64,000 nt of DNA from an uncultured Clostridia bacterium (GTDB lineage Bacteria > Bacillota > Clostridia > Christensenellales > Aristaeellaceae), in contig CAMVAJ010000001.1 of assembly GCA_947165425.1 (NCBI GenBank), positions 1 through 64,000 on the forward strand. Reading direction: 5' to 3'. The notes under the pieces are model-generated. The model made no database searches, had not been told where the DNA came from, and saw only the letters and a list, made by a program, of their open reading frames with translations. How positions within the stretch are numbered: position 1 is the first letter of the stretch; each line of letters opens with the position of its first letter. Below, piece by piece: positions 63,400-64,000 of this stretch. The position numbers and the translations under genes are program-made.

Positions 63400-64000
63400 A
63401 TGGATTTCAACGATTTACCCCTCTTGCCCCGCCTGCGGCAGAATGTGGCTGCGAGCGGTTATACAAACCCGACCCCGATTCAGCGCTCGGCCATCCCAGT
63501 CGTTCTGGACGGGCGCGATCTTCTGGGCTGCGCCCAGACCGGAACCGGAAAGACGGCAGCTTTCGCGCTGCCGATCCTCCAGCATCTTGCGTTGGAGCCG
63601 ATCGGCGGATCCCGGCTGCCGCGCGCGCTGATTCTTACGCCGACACGTGAGCTCGCGCTCCAGATCGGGGAGCAGTTTGAGCACTTTGGCAAAGGGCTTC
63701 CGGTGCGCTGCGCCGTCATCTTTGGCGGCGTGAATCAGAACCCGCAGGTAGAGGCGCTCAAGCGCGGCATCGATGTGCTGGTGGCCTGCCCCGGGCGGCT
63801 GTGGGATCTGATGAACCAGGGATTTGTCGCGCTGGACAAGCTGGAGATCTTTGTGCTGGACGAGGCGGACCGCATGCTCGACATGGGCTTTATCCACGAT
63901 GTGAAGCGGATCATCGCCAAGCTCCCCCGGCAGCGCCAGACGCTGCTGTTCTCCGCGACCATGCCGCCCGAGGTGGAGGAGCTGGCGCTGTCCCTGCTCA
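63400..64000 (+). CDS. DEAD-box RNA helicase, N-terminal part (runs off the window)
   Basis: The 200 visible residues cover the first RecA domain: [10 protein letters not shown] (Q motif), [11 protein letters not shown] (I), [11 protein letters not shown] (Ia), CPGRLWDLM (Ib), [11 protein letters not shown] (II) and [10 protein letters not shown] (III). ATP-dependent RNA unwinding in the cytoplasm. ATG after AAGGAG, 8 nt after psuG, so the two may share a transcript. The C-terminal domain lies outside, so the RhlE/CshA subgroup cannot be set. Confidence 0.95.
   Translation, partial: MDFNDLPLLPRLRQNVAASGYTNPTPIQRSAIPVVLDGRDLLGCAQTGTGKTAAFALPILQHLALEPIGGSRLPRALILTPTRELALQIGEQFEHFGKGLPVRCAVIFGGVNQNPQVEALKRGIDVLVACPGRLWDLMNQGFVALDKLEIFVLDEADRMLDMGFIHDVKRIIAKLPRQRQTLLFSATMPPEVEELALSLL

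Overview
The window is 64 kb of a high-GC chromosome of a Gram-positive anaerobe in the Bacillota, most likely class Clostridia. The pointers are Asp23/AmaP envelope-stress genes, a VanW protein, a SpoVB-type flippase beside a YabN-like methylase, ThiI without a rhodanese domain next to a cysteine desulfurase, MEP-pathway isoprenoid genes, an Rnf complex, and a pyrophosphate-dependent phosphofructokinase beside a membrane pyrophosphatase. Genus and species cannot be read from the sequence. The content is ordinary chromosome: I see no insertion sequence, phage, integrase, CRISPR array or plasmid function.

Layout. 1-12.8 kb (minus strand): the start of alaS; a two-gene PPi module (pfp-hppA) behind a perfect -35/-10 promoter; an HpsI-type membrane protein with a NusG-II protein; a CtpE-like P-type ATPase; then a run of exported proteins (CapA-like, an unknown, a CHAP/peptidoglycan-binding protein, VanW). 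12.9-23.7 kb (plus strand): a dense, largely overlapping block asp23-amaP-DUF2273-nusB-TsaD paralogue-folD-xseA-xseB-ispA-yuiD-small membrane protein-cysteine desulfurase-GNAT-thiI. 23.7-27.5 kb: copper-type ATPase with a C-terminal metal-binding domain that may also be made separately, and a serine beta-lactamase-like protein. 27.5-29.5 kb (minus): DUF3783, an amino-acid-type ABC ATPase and permease, and tRNA-Leu(GAG). 29.7-38.5 kb (plus): polysaccharide deacetylase, yajC, pepF, a sugar-transfer-type ATP-grasp protein, a GH4 glycosidase, a membrane-anchored SGNH-like protein that lacks its catalytic residues, and a secreted GH13 enzyme.

38.5-40 kb (minus): ispE and a membrane protein. 40-41.7 kb (plus): DUF1934, an unknown and an MBL-fold hydrolase. 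41.7-48.5 kb (minus): trkA-trkH-flippase-YabN-like methylase-nnrDE. 48.8-54.5 kb (plus): tRNA-Thr(CGT), tRNA-Pro(CGG), obgE, yhbY, a G3E GTPase with a very long His/Asp tract, a CoA-transferase and a PAP2 phosphatase. 54.6-59.3 kb (minus): rnfC-D-E-A-B with no rnfG in its usual place. 59.5-64 kb: HU, a GltA-type oxidoreductase (minus), surE, psuG and the start of a DEAD-box helicase.

How it fits together. The energy theme is anaerobic: PPi is spent by glycolysis (Pfp) or by a membrane ion pump (HppA); Rnf couples ferredoxin and NAD to an ion gradient; TrkAH handles K+. The other themes are envelope upkeep and thiol/tRNA sulfur chemistry. I did not find a clearly new multi-gene system. The best leads are the rnfG-less rnf operon, the degenerate SGNH protein, the copA gene with an internal ribosome-binding site, the His-rich G3E GTPase, the YabN-like protein without MazG, and the uncharacterised exported-protein run at 9-12.7 kb.
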